A stretch of DNA of 64,000 nucleotides, taken from positions 1-64,000 of the forward strand of contig CAWJIH010000005.1 in the NCBI GenBank assembly GCA_963842975.1. The letters run 5' to 3'. The position numbers and the translations under genes were made by a program. This stretch comes from JACJWR01 sp963842975. GTDB lineage: Bacteria; Actinomycetota; Actinomycetes; S36-B12; UBA10799. The notes under the pieces are model-generated. The model worked only from the letters and a program-made list of their open reading frames with translations. It ran no database searches and had not been told where the DNA came from. Of this stretch, positions 17,235-25,847 are shown one piece after another (the stretch's first letter is position 1; each line of letters starts with the position of its first letter).

Positions 17235-17794
17235 TGGCTCCGCTACCCGATCCGACTGCCGACCTATCCGACGAGGCCAAGGCGATCTACGACCGCATGG
17301 CCGCCGAGCGAAGCCACGCTGAAGGCAAAGCGAGCCTCGGTCAGGTCTACGTCAGGATGTTCAACAATCCCGGCGTCGCCGAGAGGGTTGGCGACCTGGG
17401 CGCTCACTTGCGATTTCATGGTGTCCTGCCGGACGCCGCCCGGGAGTTGATCATCCTGCGATTCGCTGTTCGTGAGGGTTTCGGATACGAGTGGTCCCAT
17501 CACCAGCGCGCGGAACAGCAAGCCGGTCTCAGTCAGGAGGTTGTCGCCGCCGTTACCGAAGGTGCGATCCCCGGATCACTCGAGCCCGTTGATCAGGCCG
17601 TCCTGCAGGCCGTCGATGCCGTGACCGCCAAGGAGTCGATCCCGGAGGACGTGCAGGAGGTCATCGTGCAGGCTTACGGCAACGCCGGTGCCGTCGAATT
17701 GGTCGCTCTCTGTGGCCTATACATGATCATGGGCTACACGACAGTCGCGTTCGACATCCCACTCGAACCTGGATTTCCGCGCCCGCCGTTCTAG
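17234..17794 (+). CDS. Carboxymuconolactone decarboxylase (AhpD-like) family protein
   Basis: A 186-residue helical protein. AARELIILRFAVREGFGYEW, then SHHQRAEQQAGLS match the CMD fold; the usual CxxC of AhpD is absent (GYEWSHH), as in the gamma-carboxymuconolactone decarboxylase-like branch. The C-terminus has VELVALCGLYMIMGYTTVAF. It starts at ATG 17234 within the stop codon of the TPP enzyme, so both are translated from one mRNA and probably act in one catabolic route. Substrate unknown. Confidence 0.85.
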   Translation: MAPLPDPTADLSDEAKAIYDRMAAERSHAEGKASLGQVYVRMFNNPGVAERVGDLGAHLRFHGVLPDAARELIILRFAVREGFGYEWSHHQRAEQQAGLSQEVVAAVTEGAIPGSLEPVDQAVLQAVDAVTAKESIPEDVQEVIVQAYGNAGAVELVALCGLYMIMGYTTVAFDIPLEPGFPRPPF

Positions 17795-18039
17795 TCCACC
17801 AGGGCCGGAATCTGCTGTTGCCAGCGGTGCCGGTAAGGCTCGTTCACTGGCGCGGGGAACATGTGCCGAGAACGTCAATGCACCCAACGACAACGGGTTT
17901 GCTGCGCCGACAGGCGGCAACTCATCTGTGATGGGCTTAGGCACCGTTGGAAGGTGCGCCCATTCACGCAACCAGGCCGAGGAGTCATCCACAGGAATCT
18001 GACTATGCTCCGGGTGTCGCCTTGGATACAGTCGCCGCT

Positions 18040-18423
18040 ATGGAATCGCGCATTCGCGTTATCGGTCTCGATCACATTGTGCTCGCTACGTCGAACATCG
18101 AGGAGATGCTCGATTTCTACACCAATGTGCTGGGACTGGAGTCGGTGCGCGTCGAAGAATGGCGACGCGGCGAAGTGCCGTTCCCCTCGTTGCGTGTTGA
18201 CGCCGCAACGCTGATCGACTTGATGCCCGGTGAGCGCTCCGGCATCAACCTCGATCACCTCTGTTTGGTCATCGAACCAACGGACCTGAATGAACTAGCG
18301 GCGACGGGTGGGTTGGACGTGGCCAGGGGTCCGCTGGATGGCCTATTCGGTGCTCAGGGCTACACGAGCAGTCTCTATGTGCATGATCCGGATGGGAATT
18401 TGGTCGAACTGCGAAGTTACTAA
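18040..18423 (+). CDS. VOC superfamily (glyoxalase-like) protein
   Basis: A 127-residue vicinal-oxygen-chelate fold protein. VIGLDHIVLATSNIEEMLDF gives the first metal-ligand His, NLDHLCLVIEP the second, and YVHDPDGNLVELRSY the third ligand Glu. These small proteins act as dioxygenases, isomerases or lyases. ATG 18040 is preferred to upstream frame starts because the fold begins there; a TATGCT -10-like hexamer is at 18004-18009. The 245 bases before it hold no recognisable gene. Confidence 0.85.
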   Translation: MESRIRVIGLDHIVLATSNIEEMLDFYTNVLGLESVRVEEWRRGEVPFPSLRVDAATLIDLMPGERSGINLDHLCLVIEPTDLNELAATGGLDVARGPLDGLFGAQGYTSSLYVHDPDGNLVELRSY

Positions 18424-18447
18424 AATGGAGACTTTCGTGTTTTCACC

Positions 18448-19680
18448 GTGAGTGAGGATGTCACTGGTTGGCGCTCACGTACCTTTGCCTCCCTGACGAA
18501 CGGGAACTACCGCAAGTTCTTCTTCAGCCAGGCCGTCTCGCTGTCGGGCACCTGGATGCAATCGGTGGCTCTGGCTTGGCTGATCCTCCAGCTGACCGAC
18601 TCCGCCACATGGCTTGGACTCGCGATTGCACTCCAGTCGCTGCCGATCCTGCTGCTCGGTCCCTACGGTGGATTGTTAGTCGACAGACTGGACAAGCGGC
18701 GCCTGCTGATTGGCACCCAGATCGCGTCAGGAACACAGTCGCTGGTCCTCGGCATCATGACGGTCACGGGCACTGTCGGAGTCCAGTGGGTACTCGCGCT
18801 TTCGCTGGGACTCGGGCTCATCAATGCACTTGAGAACCCAGGGCGCCAAGCCTTCGTGCGCGAGATGGTGCCATTCGAGATGGTGCGCAACGCGGTAAGT
18901 CTGAACTCAGTTCTGGTAAATGTGGCTCGGGCAGTTGGTCCGGCCATTGCCGGAGTCCTAATTGCGACAACGGGTCTGGCTGCCTGCTTCTTTGTCAATT
19001 CGGCGACTTTCCTCGTTGCCATCGGAGCCTTTGTCATCATGAGGCGTTCAGAATTGCGGCCAACTGAACCAGTTCCGCGCGCACCCGGCCAACTGCGTGA
19101 GGGTTTGCGTTACGTGCGCAGCGATCCCCACCTGCTTGTCCCTTTGTTGATGATGGCCATCGTCGGAACCTTGACCTATGAGTTTCAAGTCAGCCTCCCG
19201 GCATTGGCCACGAGGACATTCGGCGGGGGTGCTGCGAGCATCGGCGCGATCACGGCTGCGATGGGTGCCGGCGCAGTGATTGGTGGCCTGCTCAGCGCGG
19301 GTCGAAAGACCATCGGAATCAGGACTATGGCTTTCGCGGCCTTGGCCTTCGCAGGTTCCGTGCTTCTCGTTGCCATCGCTCCCACACTGCTCGCGGCAGC
19401 AATTGCGCTGGTGCCTGCGGGGGCTGCCAGCATCTGGTTCCTGTCAACAGCAAACTCCACACTGCAACTCACCGCGGAGCCCCAGATGCGAGGCCGGGTC
19501 ATGGCGCTGTGGACGGTGGCGTTCATCGGAACCACACCTGTCGGTGGTCCCATCGTGGGCTTCATCGCCCAGACGGCCGGACCGCGATGGGCACTCGCTC
19601 TCGGCGCTGCCGCCGCCCTTGCGGCAGCGGGGCTCGGCGCCCTGGCGCTGACCCGGCTTTCCAAACAGGGAAGTGCCTGA
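18448..19680 (+). CDS. Major facilitator superfamily exporter (MFS_3/EntS-like)
   Basis: A 410-residue inner-membrane transporter with about 12 hydrophobic segments. The MFS_3 family signature is clear: FASLTNGNYRKFFFSQAVSL, then GTWMQSVALAWLILQLTDSA, GGLLVDRLDKRRLLIGTQIA (loop 2-3 motif) and NALENPGRQAFVREMV. Relatives export siderophores and drugs. GTG start at 18448, 24 nt after the VOC gene, so the two may form an operon. The stop at 19678-19680 lies in the first copy of a 21-bp tandem repeat. Confidence 0.88.
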   Translation: MSEDVTGWRSRTFASLTNGNYRKFFFSQAVSLSGTWMQSVALAWLILQLTDSATWLGLAIALQSLPILLLGPYGGLLVDRLDKRRLLIGTQIASGTQSLVLGIMTVTGTVGVQWVLALSLGLGLINALENPGRQAFVREMVPFEMVRNAVSLNSVLVNVARAVGPAIAGVLIATTGLAACFFVNSATFLVAIGAFVIMRRSELRPTEPVPRAPGQLREGLRYVRSDPHLLVPLLMMAIVGTLTYEFQVSLPALATRTFGGGAASIGAITAAMGAGAVIGGLLSAGRKTIGIRTMAFAALAFAGSVLLVAIAPTLLAAAIALVPAGAASIWFLSTANSTLQLTAEPQMRGRVMALWTVAFIGTTPVGGPIVGFIAQTAGPRWALALGAAAALAAAGLGALALTRLSKQGSA

Positions 19681-19704
19681 CGAAAACAGGGAAGTGCCTG
19701 ACGA
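19663..19704. repeat. Exact 21-bp tandem duplication across the MFS stop codon
   Basis: Two adjacent identical copies, 19663-19683 and 19684-19704, each beginning AAACAGGGAAGTGCCTGA. The first copy contains the stop of the transporter gene; the second lies outside it. A recent slippage or recombination event, or an assembly artefact. Confidence 0.8.
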
Positions 19705-19783
19705 CCTGTGCCCCGGAATTCGCCTGTGAGGCATGCCGGCTTGGTGGGCTCCGAAACCCAGCAGGCCCAGCAGTCGGGCGGTG

Positions 19784-21604
19784 CTACGTTGCGGCGATCA
19801 CAGTGTTACGCCCGGCTGATTTCGCTTCATACATGGCCCGGTCGGCTCGGCTGATGACCTGGTCGACAGTCTCTCCGGGTTCCACCAAAGCGACCCCGAC
19901 GCTAACGCTGCCGCGGAGTTCGCGGTCGATCTCCGGGTAGGGCACCGGTGCACGCAGCGCCTGCCGCAGACGTTCGGCCTGCGGCAGGATGTCGTCAAGG
20001 TCACGAACACCCGGCACCACCGCGAGAATCTCGTCGCCACCGAAGCGGCCGACAAGCGCCTCGCTGCCGAGCTGCTCGGTCACTCGCCGTGCGGCGGCGA
20101 GGAGCACCGCATCACCGGCCGCATGCCCGAGGTTGTCGTTGACCGACTTCATGTCGTCAAGGTCGCAGAACAACACCGCTGCGCGCGCACCGTCGCTGGA
20201 CGGCTCCGCCATGAGCGTCTCCAGCCTCGCGAGGATGCAGGCGCGGTTGAGCAGGCCGGTGAGCGGGTCGGTGGTGGCTAGCCGGTGCAATTCCTGCTCG
20301 GCGGCTACCTGGGCCTCGGCATCGCGGGTCACCGCGTACAGCTCGATCACGTTGCCCTCGGAGTCGTAGCCGAACGAGTTGGTGGTCTCGGTCCACACCC
20401 AGTGGCCGTCCTTATGCCGCACGCGAGTGCGCCTGGGCCGGGTGACGATCCCGCCAGAGGTGCTGGTTTCGACGGCGTTGGCGATGGCCCGCGCCAGGTC
20501 ATCCGGATGGATGATCGAATGCGCGAAGGTTCCGATGAGTTCCTCGGGCTGGTAGCCGAGCAACTTGGTGACCGACGGTGAGACCCACGTCTGCATGCCG
20601 TTCAGATCCAACACACGGACCACGTCGCCGATGGATTCGGCCAGCAATTTGTAGTCCTGCTCGCGCTCGGCCAACGCCTGCGCCAGGAAGTAACGCTCGG
20701 TGACGTCGCGCGTCGTCAGCACCACACCATCGGCGAACTTGACTACGTGGATGTCGAACCGGCGGGTTTCGTTGTCCACCGTGCTGGTCGGGAAGTCCTC
20801 GATTACGAGTTCTTCGCCGGTTTCCACAACGCGGGCATAGTCGGCCAGCGTCCTGGACTGCGGATTCGGATTCGGCAGGGCTTCCATGGGCAGACCGACA
20901 AGTTGGTCGCGACTCATGCCTAGGTAGGCGCAGGCAGCGTCGTTGGCTTCCCGCACGGCGAAATCGATGATTTGCCCGGTGTCATCGCGGATCGCGGAGA
21001 ATTGAATGTGCGGTTCGATCGTCGACTCCAACAGCGCCGCGAGGCGTTCGCGTTCTTGCTCGCGCCGGAGTGTCGCGGCGATGTCGACAGCCGGGCCCGG
21101 CCGGGCGATGTGGTTTGCCGCACCAGGCACTACTGCAACGTCGGAGTCGGCGTCATGGCTGGCTTCGGCCAGGCTGAGCAGTTTGAGTTTCTCTTCAGCT
21201 TCGGCAAGTCGACCCTTGGCCGTGATCAGTTCGGTGACGTCGCGTAAGAGGATGATGGCGCCGATTGCGAACTCCTCTTCAGCCCATGGCCCCACCGACA
21301 CCTCCACCCATTTGGTCGAACCATCCGCGCAGACCGCCCGGACGCGGAACTCGGGCAGGTCTGCCAACTGGGTTACCGCGGCCATACACGCCGCAGTCAC
21401 CCGCGGCATGAAGTGCGGGTGCACCCACTGCATTGGCGCTTCGAGCGCGTGCTCGGGTTCGTAGCCGAAGAGTGTGCGAACCGACGGGGAGGAGTAACGG
21501 CCAGAGCCATCCGCATTGACGATCAAGGTGACTTCGCTGGTGTGGGCCGCCACGAAATCCGTGTCGCACGGGTTGTTCGTGTCTTCGGTTCCCCTGGATC
21601 GCAC
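19784..21604 (-). CDS. PAS-PAS-PAS-GGDEF diguanylate cyclase
   Basis: A 606-residue signalling protein with three PAS/PAC sensor modules (about residues 15-125, 175-305 and 310-430; for example LFGYEPEHALEAPMQWVHPH, and WVSPSVTKLLGYQPEELIG) followed by a GGDEF domain (about 445-600). The active-site loop reads GRFGGDEILAVV, so it should make cyclic di-GMP; no EAL domain. No canonical RxxD inhibitory site precedes the loop. No membrane segment, so it is cytoplasmic. Start is GTG 21604, only 7 nt from a TAGCCT -10 hexamer, pointing to a leaderless transcript. Confidence 0.9.
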   Translation of the reverse strand: MRSRGTEDTNNPCDTDFVAAHTSEVTLIVNADGSGRYSSPSVRTLFGYEPEHALEAPMQWVHPHFMPRVTAACMAAVTQLADLPEFRVRAVCADGSTKWVEVSVGPWAEEEFAIGAIILLRDVTELITAKGRLAEAEEKLKLLSLAEASHDADSDVAVVPGAANHIARPGPAVDIAATLRREQERERLAALLESTIEPHIQFSAIRDDTGQIIDFAVREANDAACAYLGMSRDQLVGLPMEALPNPNPQSRTLADYARVVETGEELVIEDFPTSTVDNETRRFDIHVVKFADGVVLTTRDVTERYFLAQALAEREQDYKLLAESIGDVVRVLDLNGMQTWVSPSVTKLLGYQPEELIGTFAHSIIHPDDLARAIANAVETSTSGGIVTRPRRTRVRHKDGHWVWTETTNSFGYDSEGNVIELYAVTRDAEAQVAAEQELHRLATTDPLTGLLNRACILARLETLMAEPSSDGARAAVLFCDLDDMKSVNDNLGHAAGDAVLLAAARRVTEQLGSEALVGRFGGDEILAVVPGVRDLDDILPQAERLRQALRAPVPYPEIDRELRGSVSVGVALVEPGETVDQVISRADRAMYEAKSAGRNTVIAAT

Positions 21605-21610
21605 CGGGCA

Positions 21611-21616
21611 AGGCTA
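21611..21616 (-). promoter_or_regulatory. -10 hexamer of the PAS-GGDEF gene, leaderless
   Basis: TAGCCT on the minus strand, with its last base 7 nt before GTG 21604. No Shine-Dalgarno sequence. Confidence 0.5.
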
Positions 21617-21705
21617 TGGCGTGAGAGGGGGTGGCGGCTACCTCAGACGTGAGAGGACTGGGCCAAAGAGTCGATACCTACGCTGCGGATCGCCGGTTGG
21701 CCGAA

Positions 21706-22602
21706 TCAGCTCCGGGGCCCGGCGACGAACACCGGACACGTCGCCTCGCCGAGAATCTTGTGGGCCACTGATCCCAACACCGCTCGAGCAATCATCCCGT
21801 GCCCCTTTGATCCGATCACCATGGCCCGGCAGGAGGATTCCGCGGCTGCGGCAAGAAGCGTCTCCACCGGCTCGCCCGCCAGCACCGTGTGGATTGCGTC
21901 GGATCGATCCAGTGCGTCTGCAACGTCGCTCAGCACCGAATCTTCCTCCGCCTCCCACTTGCGGTCAGCCAGCATCTGGTAGCCGGTTTCGCCGGGGTCA
22001 CTGGTTGGTGAATGGGCGGCGACGGTCACGAGTTGTACCGGCACGTGGGCCGGGAGCAGCGGAACCACCGCAAGTGCTGCATGGCGGGCGTGTTCGGAAC
22101 CGTCGACACACACAAGCACTGGGCCGGCATCGATGACCTTGGCGTCGATCCGGACCACCAATACCGGGCACGGTGCTCGGCGCACGAGATAGTCGGGCAC
22201 TTCGCCGACACCAGAGCTTCGCAAATCCTGTGCGCCCCGGGCTCCCGTGACGAGCAGCGCCGGATGTTCGGCTCGGGCGTATTCGCGCAGGGCTGGCCCT
22301 GGCGGCCCACTCAGCACCACGCGTTCGGCAGCCGGGAGACCGAGGTGCCCTGCTGCGTCCTCCAGCATCACCCCGGCTTGCGCTCTGCGCTGCTCAGCAA
22401 CCTCCATGAACTGCGGGTCCGGGACCACCGGTGCGATCGGGTCCATCCCGACGACATATGCCGATTCGATGTCCGGCACCACATACGCGAGTACGAATCG
22501 AAACTGATCTGGCTCCACCAGGGATATCGCGATCTGTGCCGCGTGCATGGATTCTTCTGAACCATCGAGGCAGAGGACAATCACATTCGAGGTGTCGGGC
22601 AT
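21706..22602 (-). CDS. Universal stress protein, tandem UspA domains
   Basis: A 298-residue protein of two UspA domains. Domain 1 (about 1-148) starts NVIVLCLDGSEESMHAAQIA; domain 2 (about 155-298) starts GPVLVCVDGSEHARHAALAV and ends with the nucleotide-loop motif MVIGSKGHGMIARAVLGSVA and CPVFVAGPRS. This is the tandem type common in actinobacteria, ATP-binding and linked to dormancy or stress. ATG 22602 lies 7 nt from a TAGCGT -10 element. A decayed relative is at 11111-11273. Confidence 0.9.
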   Translation of the reverse strand: MPDTSNVIVLCLDGSEESMHAAQIAISLVEPDQFRFVLAYVVPDIESAYVVGMDPIAPVVPDPQFMEVAEQRRAQAGVMLEDAAGHLGLPAAERVVLSGPPGPALREYARAEHPALLVTGARGAQDLRSSGVGEVPDYLVRRAPCPVLVVRIDAKVIDAGPVLVCVDGSEHARHAALAVVPLLPAHVPVQLVTVAAHSPTSDPGETGYQMLADRKWEAEEDSVLSDVADALDRSDAIHTVLAGEPVETLLAAAAESSCRAMVIGSKGHGMIARAVLGSVAHKILGEATCPVFVAGPRS

Positions 22603-22608
22603 ACTCGC

Positions 22609-22614
22609 ACGCTA
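22609..22614 (-). promoter_or_regulatory. -10 hexamer of the universal stress gene, leaderless
   Basis: TAGCGT on the minus strand, with its last base 7 nt before ATG 22602 and no ribosome site between. Confidence 0.5.
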
Positions 22615-22758
22615 CTGGGGCGCCACCCAAGCGTGCCAGGGGTGTCGGGCGAATGGGTGGGTCACCTCAACGGGTTGCGGGAAGAATCGAATCGCATGCT
22701 GCGGCAGATCGCTGCGGTGGAACACGCCCAAGCAGCATTGCAGGGAAGGGATCAACTA

Positions 22759-23184
22759 ATGGTGGAAAAGATGTTTGACGGCGTCGACCACACGGCATAC
22801 CGGGCCGAAGTCGAAGAGCGCTGGGGCGCTGGGGCCTATGCGCGTTCGGATCAATGGTGGCGCGGGATGAGCGCTGAGGAACGGCAGGATTGGCAGGCGC
22901 AATCGGGTGAGCTGGCCCAGGATTGGTGCGAGCTTGCAGAGTCGGGTGCCTCGCCCGAGGCCGAGGAGGCACAGGAAATGGCACGTCGCCACGTCGCCTG
23001 GTTGTGTGGCATCCCAGGGACGCCGGCGGCCGATTCGCCGGCCCAACTCGACGGTTACGTTCGCAGCTTGGCCCAGATGTATGTCGCGGATGCACGATTC
23101 GCGGCCAATTACGGCGGTACCAAGGGTGCGGAATTCGTCCGTGACGCCTTGCTCGCATACCTCGACAGCAACGCGCGAAACTGA
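22759..23184 (+). CDS. Stand-alone TipAS antibiotic-recognition-domain protein
   Basis: About 141 residues of the TipAS domain, the ligand-binding half of MerR-type TipA regulators. MVEKMFDGVDHTAYRAEVEE starts the domain, with ERWGAGAYARSDQWW and SLAQMYVADARFAANYGG near the end. ATG 22759 follows GGGAAGGG by 8 nt. The frame is open upstream to GTG 22633, and that part (LREESNRMLRQIAAVEHAQA) resembles the coiled linker preceding TipAS in full regulators. No MerR helix-turn-helix exists upstream, because the divergent universal stress gene starts at 22602. It may bind small molecules without DNA binding, like the natural TipAS short form. Confidence 0.75.
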   Translation: MVEKMFDGVDHTAYRAEVEERWGAGAYARSDQWWRGMSAEERQDWQAQSGELAQDWCELAESGASPEAEEAQEMARRHVAWLCGIPGTPAADSPAQLDGYVRSLAQMYVADARFAANYGGTKGAEFVRDALLAYLDSNARN

Positions 23185-23236
23185 TCACGTATCTGCGGCT
23201 ACACCTACCTGAGTTCGGGTCCAGGGAGCGTCGCCG

Positions 23237-23542
23237 CTAGATGAGTTCGAGTTGGAGCGAAGCGTCGTCGCCGACGTCCAATCGCTCGGCTTTCCGCACC
23301 GCCTTTTTGATGGGAAGCACGTAACACCCGCTCTTCGAGTCCGGGAAGACAGACGTGCGCCACTGCGATTGACCCAGCGTGACCTCCACCCGCACGGAAC
23401 CGAATCCGCGCGGAGGCCCATGGGCTTCGGCCTCGTCGCGAATGGCGGCGCTTACCTCCGCCGGGACGGTGACGAATGTCCATCTTTGCTCGGCTCGGGC
23501 ATCCCACAGCCACAGTTCGGCGGTGAAGTGATGGGTTGGCAT
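23237..23542 (-). CDS. DUF1905 domain protein
   Basis: A 101-residue protein: HHFTAELWLWDARAEQRWTF, followed by VEVTLGQSQWRTSVFPDSKS and YVLPIKKAVRKAERLDVGDD. These are the DUF1905 beta-barrel signatures. Function is unknown. ATG 23542 is preferred; the frame is open to 23668 but upstream residues do not fit the family. It converges with the TipAS gene. Confidence 0.82.
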   Translation of the reverse strand: MPTHHFTAELWLWDARAEQRWTFVTVPAEVSAAIRDEAEAHGPPRGFGSVRVEVTLGQSQWRTSVFPDSKSGCYVLPIKKAVRKAERLDVGDDASLQLELI

Positions 23543-23719
23543 CAACGAACTCCAGGTGCAAACGTCTGGCGAATGTAGCGGGTGTAGGTACGCGGCGGGT
23601 AGATGAGCGACCACCGGCCCCGCGAGGTCAGCAAAGCCTCCCACGAGCGTGGCGTGGTGCCGCTCCAAGCCGTTCCCACGGGATGATGTCAGACATGATC
23701 GAGCGTAGGGAAGTCTCTT

Positions 23720-24541
23720 GTGGCTGAGGACCTAGGCGTATCGGCGTCCCCGACGGTGTCGGTGGTGATGCCCACATTCAACAACGAGGCACACATCGGC
23801 GCGGCCATTGCGTCCGTTCGAGCGCAGACACGCGGCGACTGGGAACTCATCGTCGTCAACGACTGCTCCACCGACAACACCGCGGCGGTGGTGGAATCGT
23901 TCGCCGAGCAGGACCCCCGAATCCGGCTGATGACGCTGGCCAGCAACATGGGTGCGCCGGCGGGCCCACGCAATCTAGCGGCCGAAGCCGCCAATGGTCA
24001 GTACATCGCCCTGCTCGATGCTGATGACCTATGGCACCCCCAGAAACTCGACCTGCAACTGAATGCAGTCGCTGCGACCGGTGCCCGGTTTGTGAGTGCA
24101 GGACTCGTTGACTTCAAAGATGGCGAACAACCGGCCTTCACCAGCGTGCAGCGTGCCCGGCTGCAGCGGATCTCCATGCTGCGAACCTTGATCAACACCA
24201 AGACGCCGACGTCAACGATCCTCGCTGAGCGTGAACTGTTCCTTCGCTACCCCTTCAACGAATCGTTGGACTACAAGGCTCGGGAGGACCTTGACTGCTT
24301 TCTGCACATGCACGAGGAGATCGGCAGCAGCATCAAGGTGCTGCACCCGCTGCTTGGGTACCGCATCACTGGCGGCCAGCAGATCTCTGGCAACAAACTG
24401 ACGATGCTGCGCCGTCACTACCACGTACTCAGCCGTTACGAGTGGTCCTCGGGTCGTCGGATGGGTCCGGCCGCGGCCGTATTCACAGGCACCCACTTCG
24501 CTTCGGCGCTCTACCACCGGGCTTGGCGCGGCCAGATGTGA
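23720..24541 (+). CDS. Family 2 glycosyltransferase
   Basis: A 273-residue GT-A fold enzyme: TVSVVMPTFNNEAHIGAAIA at the nucleotide-sugar site, ELIVVNDCSTDNTAAVVESF, and the DxD-type metal motif in YIALLDADDLWHPQKL (about residues 95-110). The acceptor-side motif KAREDLDCFLHMHE is also typical. No membrane segments. GTG 23720 follows a TAGGGA -10-like word by 8 nt. It stands alone, so the product (cell-surface polysaccharide or glycolipid) is unknown. Confidence 0.87.
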   Translation: MAEDLGVSASPTVSVVMPTFNNEAHIGAAIASVRAQTRGDWELIVVNDCSTDNTAAVVESFAEQDPRIRLMTLASNMGAPAGPRNLAAEAANGQYIALLDADDLWHPQKLDLQLNAVAATGARFVSAGLVDFKDGEQPAFTSVQRARLQRISMLRTLINTKTPTSTILAERELFLRYPFNESLDYKAREDLDCFLHMHEEIGSSIKVLHPLLGYRITGGQQISGNKLTMLRRHYHVLSRYEWSSGRRMGPAAAVFTGTHFASALYHRAWRGQM

Positions 24542-24623
24542 GCCATATCTCACAGCGGCGTCTGATCACCCGGGCTGCTCGCGCGCGGCCAGCGCTGCAC
24601 GGCCGAAGCGGAACTTCCACCTA

Positions 24624-25717
24624 TTACTGGGTTGGCAGCGAATAGCGGCTGAAGAACTCCCACATCGCGTCCGTGGCGTTGACGGTGCTGGTGGTGGCCC
24701 CGGCGTATTCGGCGAACACCGGATTCGTGGTGACGGGGGAACCGGGCCAGGTGTGGCCGCCGTCGGCGACTTGGTAAAAGTCCACGTCCGCATCCAAGGC
24801 GCAATTGGCCCACTCGAGCACGGTGACATCGGCGATTACGGTCTCCGCAGGGGTAGCGCCGCATTGGTTGTGCGCAGCCCAGGACGCCATCACCTCTGGC
24901 ACCGGGGCGACCTCGAATCCGCGAGCGGTGCCGCCTTCGAAGGGCACCACGTCGTCGTCGGTGCCGTGGAAGTAGATCAACGGTGCCGGAGGCGCCGCAC
25001 CACAAGCGGGCTCATAGAAGGAGGCACCCACGCCGCCAAAGGCCGCATACCGGCGATCCGGCTGGCAGGCCAACACCAAAGACATCGCCGATCCCATCGA
25101 CATTCCGGACGCGTAGTACCGACTTGGATCCAGACACAATGCACCCGCAGCATCGTCCACGCTGGCGGTGATGAAATCTACGTCTGGGCTCGCGGTGGTG
25201 TCCGTGCCGGGAGTCGGCAGTTGCCACGAACCACCAATACCGTTGGGAGCTATGACGACATAGCCATTCGTGTTGGCCGAACTCACGATGCCGCTGTTGG
25301 CCAGTTGCAGAAAGGCGTTTGCTCCCATCCCGTGCAGCGCCACCACAGCGGCAGTGGGCTGACCGGGCTGGTAGCCGCTGGGAACGTGCAGCAGATAGTT
25401 GCGCTTGACCCCTTCGACGGTGATTGTGCGGGTGACCGTTGCCCCAGGTTGCAGCGACGCGTCGGGCACTTCGCAGCCTGCGCTCGCGGCTGCCACCACC
25501 GGAAGGGTGTCGGGTTGGCTGGTGCGGGTTGATCGGGTGACTGCTGCGGCGAGGTAGGGGCGCCGGACGCCTCGGCAACGTTGGCGGAAGTGGTGTCCTC
25601 CGCAGGTTCGGCATTGGGGCCAGTTGCCGAACCTGCGGTGGCGCAGCCGGCGATCAGCAGAACAGCCGCCGCAGCACCCAGCGGCCCGGCCACCGCACTG
25701 CGCGAACCACGACTCAT
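24624..25717 (-). CDS. Secreted esterase lipoprotein (PHB depolymerase/LpqC-like), frameshifted
   Basis: Alpha/beta-hydrolase of the polyhydroxybutyrate depolymerase/feruloyl esterase family. The N-terminus from ATG 25717 has a signal peptide with lipobox LLIAGC and a Pro/Ala/Thr linker. The catalytic part is in another frame: RNYLLHVPSGYQPGQP, VVALHGMGANAF, the nucleophile Ser in YASGMSMGSAMSLVLA, PLIYFHGTDDDVVPF, and the catalytic His in VADGGHTWPGS. Adding one G to the run at 25505-25507 fuses the two parts without a gap, so a -1 sequencing indel is likely. It would act at the cell surface on polyesters or acyl esters. Confidence 0.8.
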
Positions 25718-25847
25718 AAAGAAAGGGTCGCACAGTTGGCGCGGGACCGCGCCCGCGCGGTTGGCTCGGCGAATGGCACCGAGACGACGCTGCCGGGGCT
25801 GGTCAACGATCGGGCAACTGTCGCTGTCGTCGCATTCACGTGCGCTC

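Noticed and set aside
17717..17992. Minus-strand frame between the CMD and VOC genes, and a short protein-like tail FPAPVNEPYRHRWQQQ in another minus frame near 17795-17865
   Set aside because: The first has no recognisable pattern; the second is only about 23 residues without a start signal. It may be a remnant but cannot be supported.
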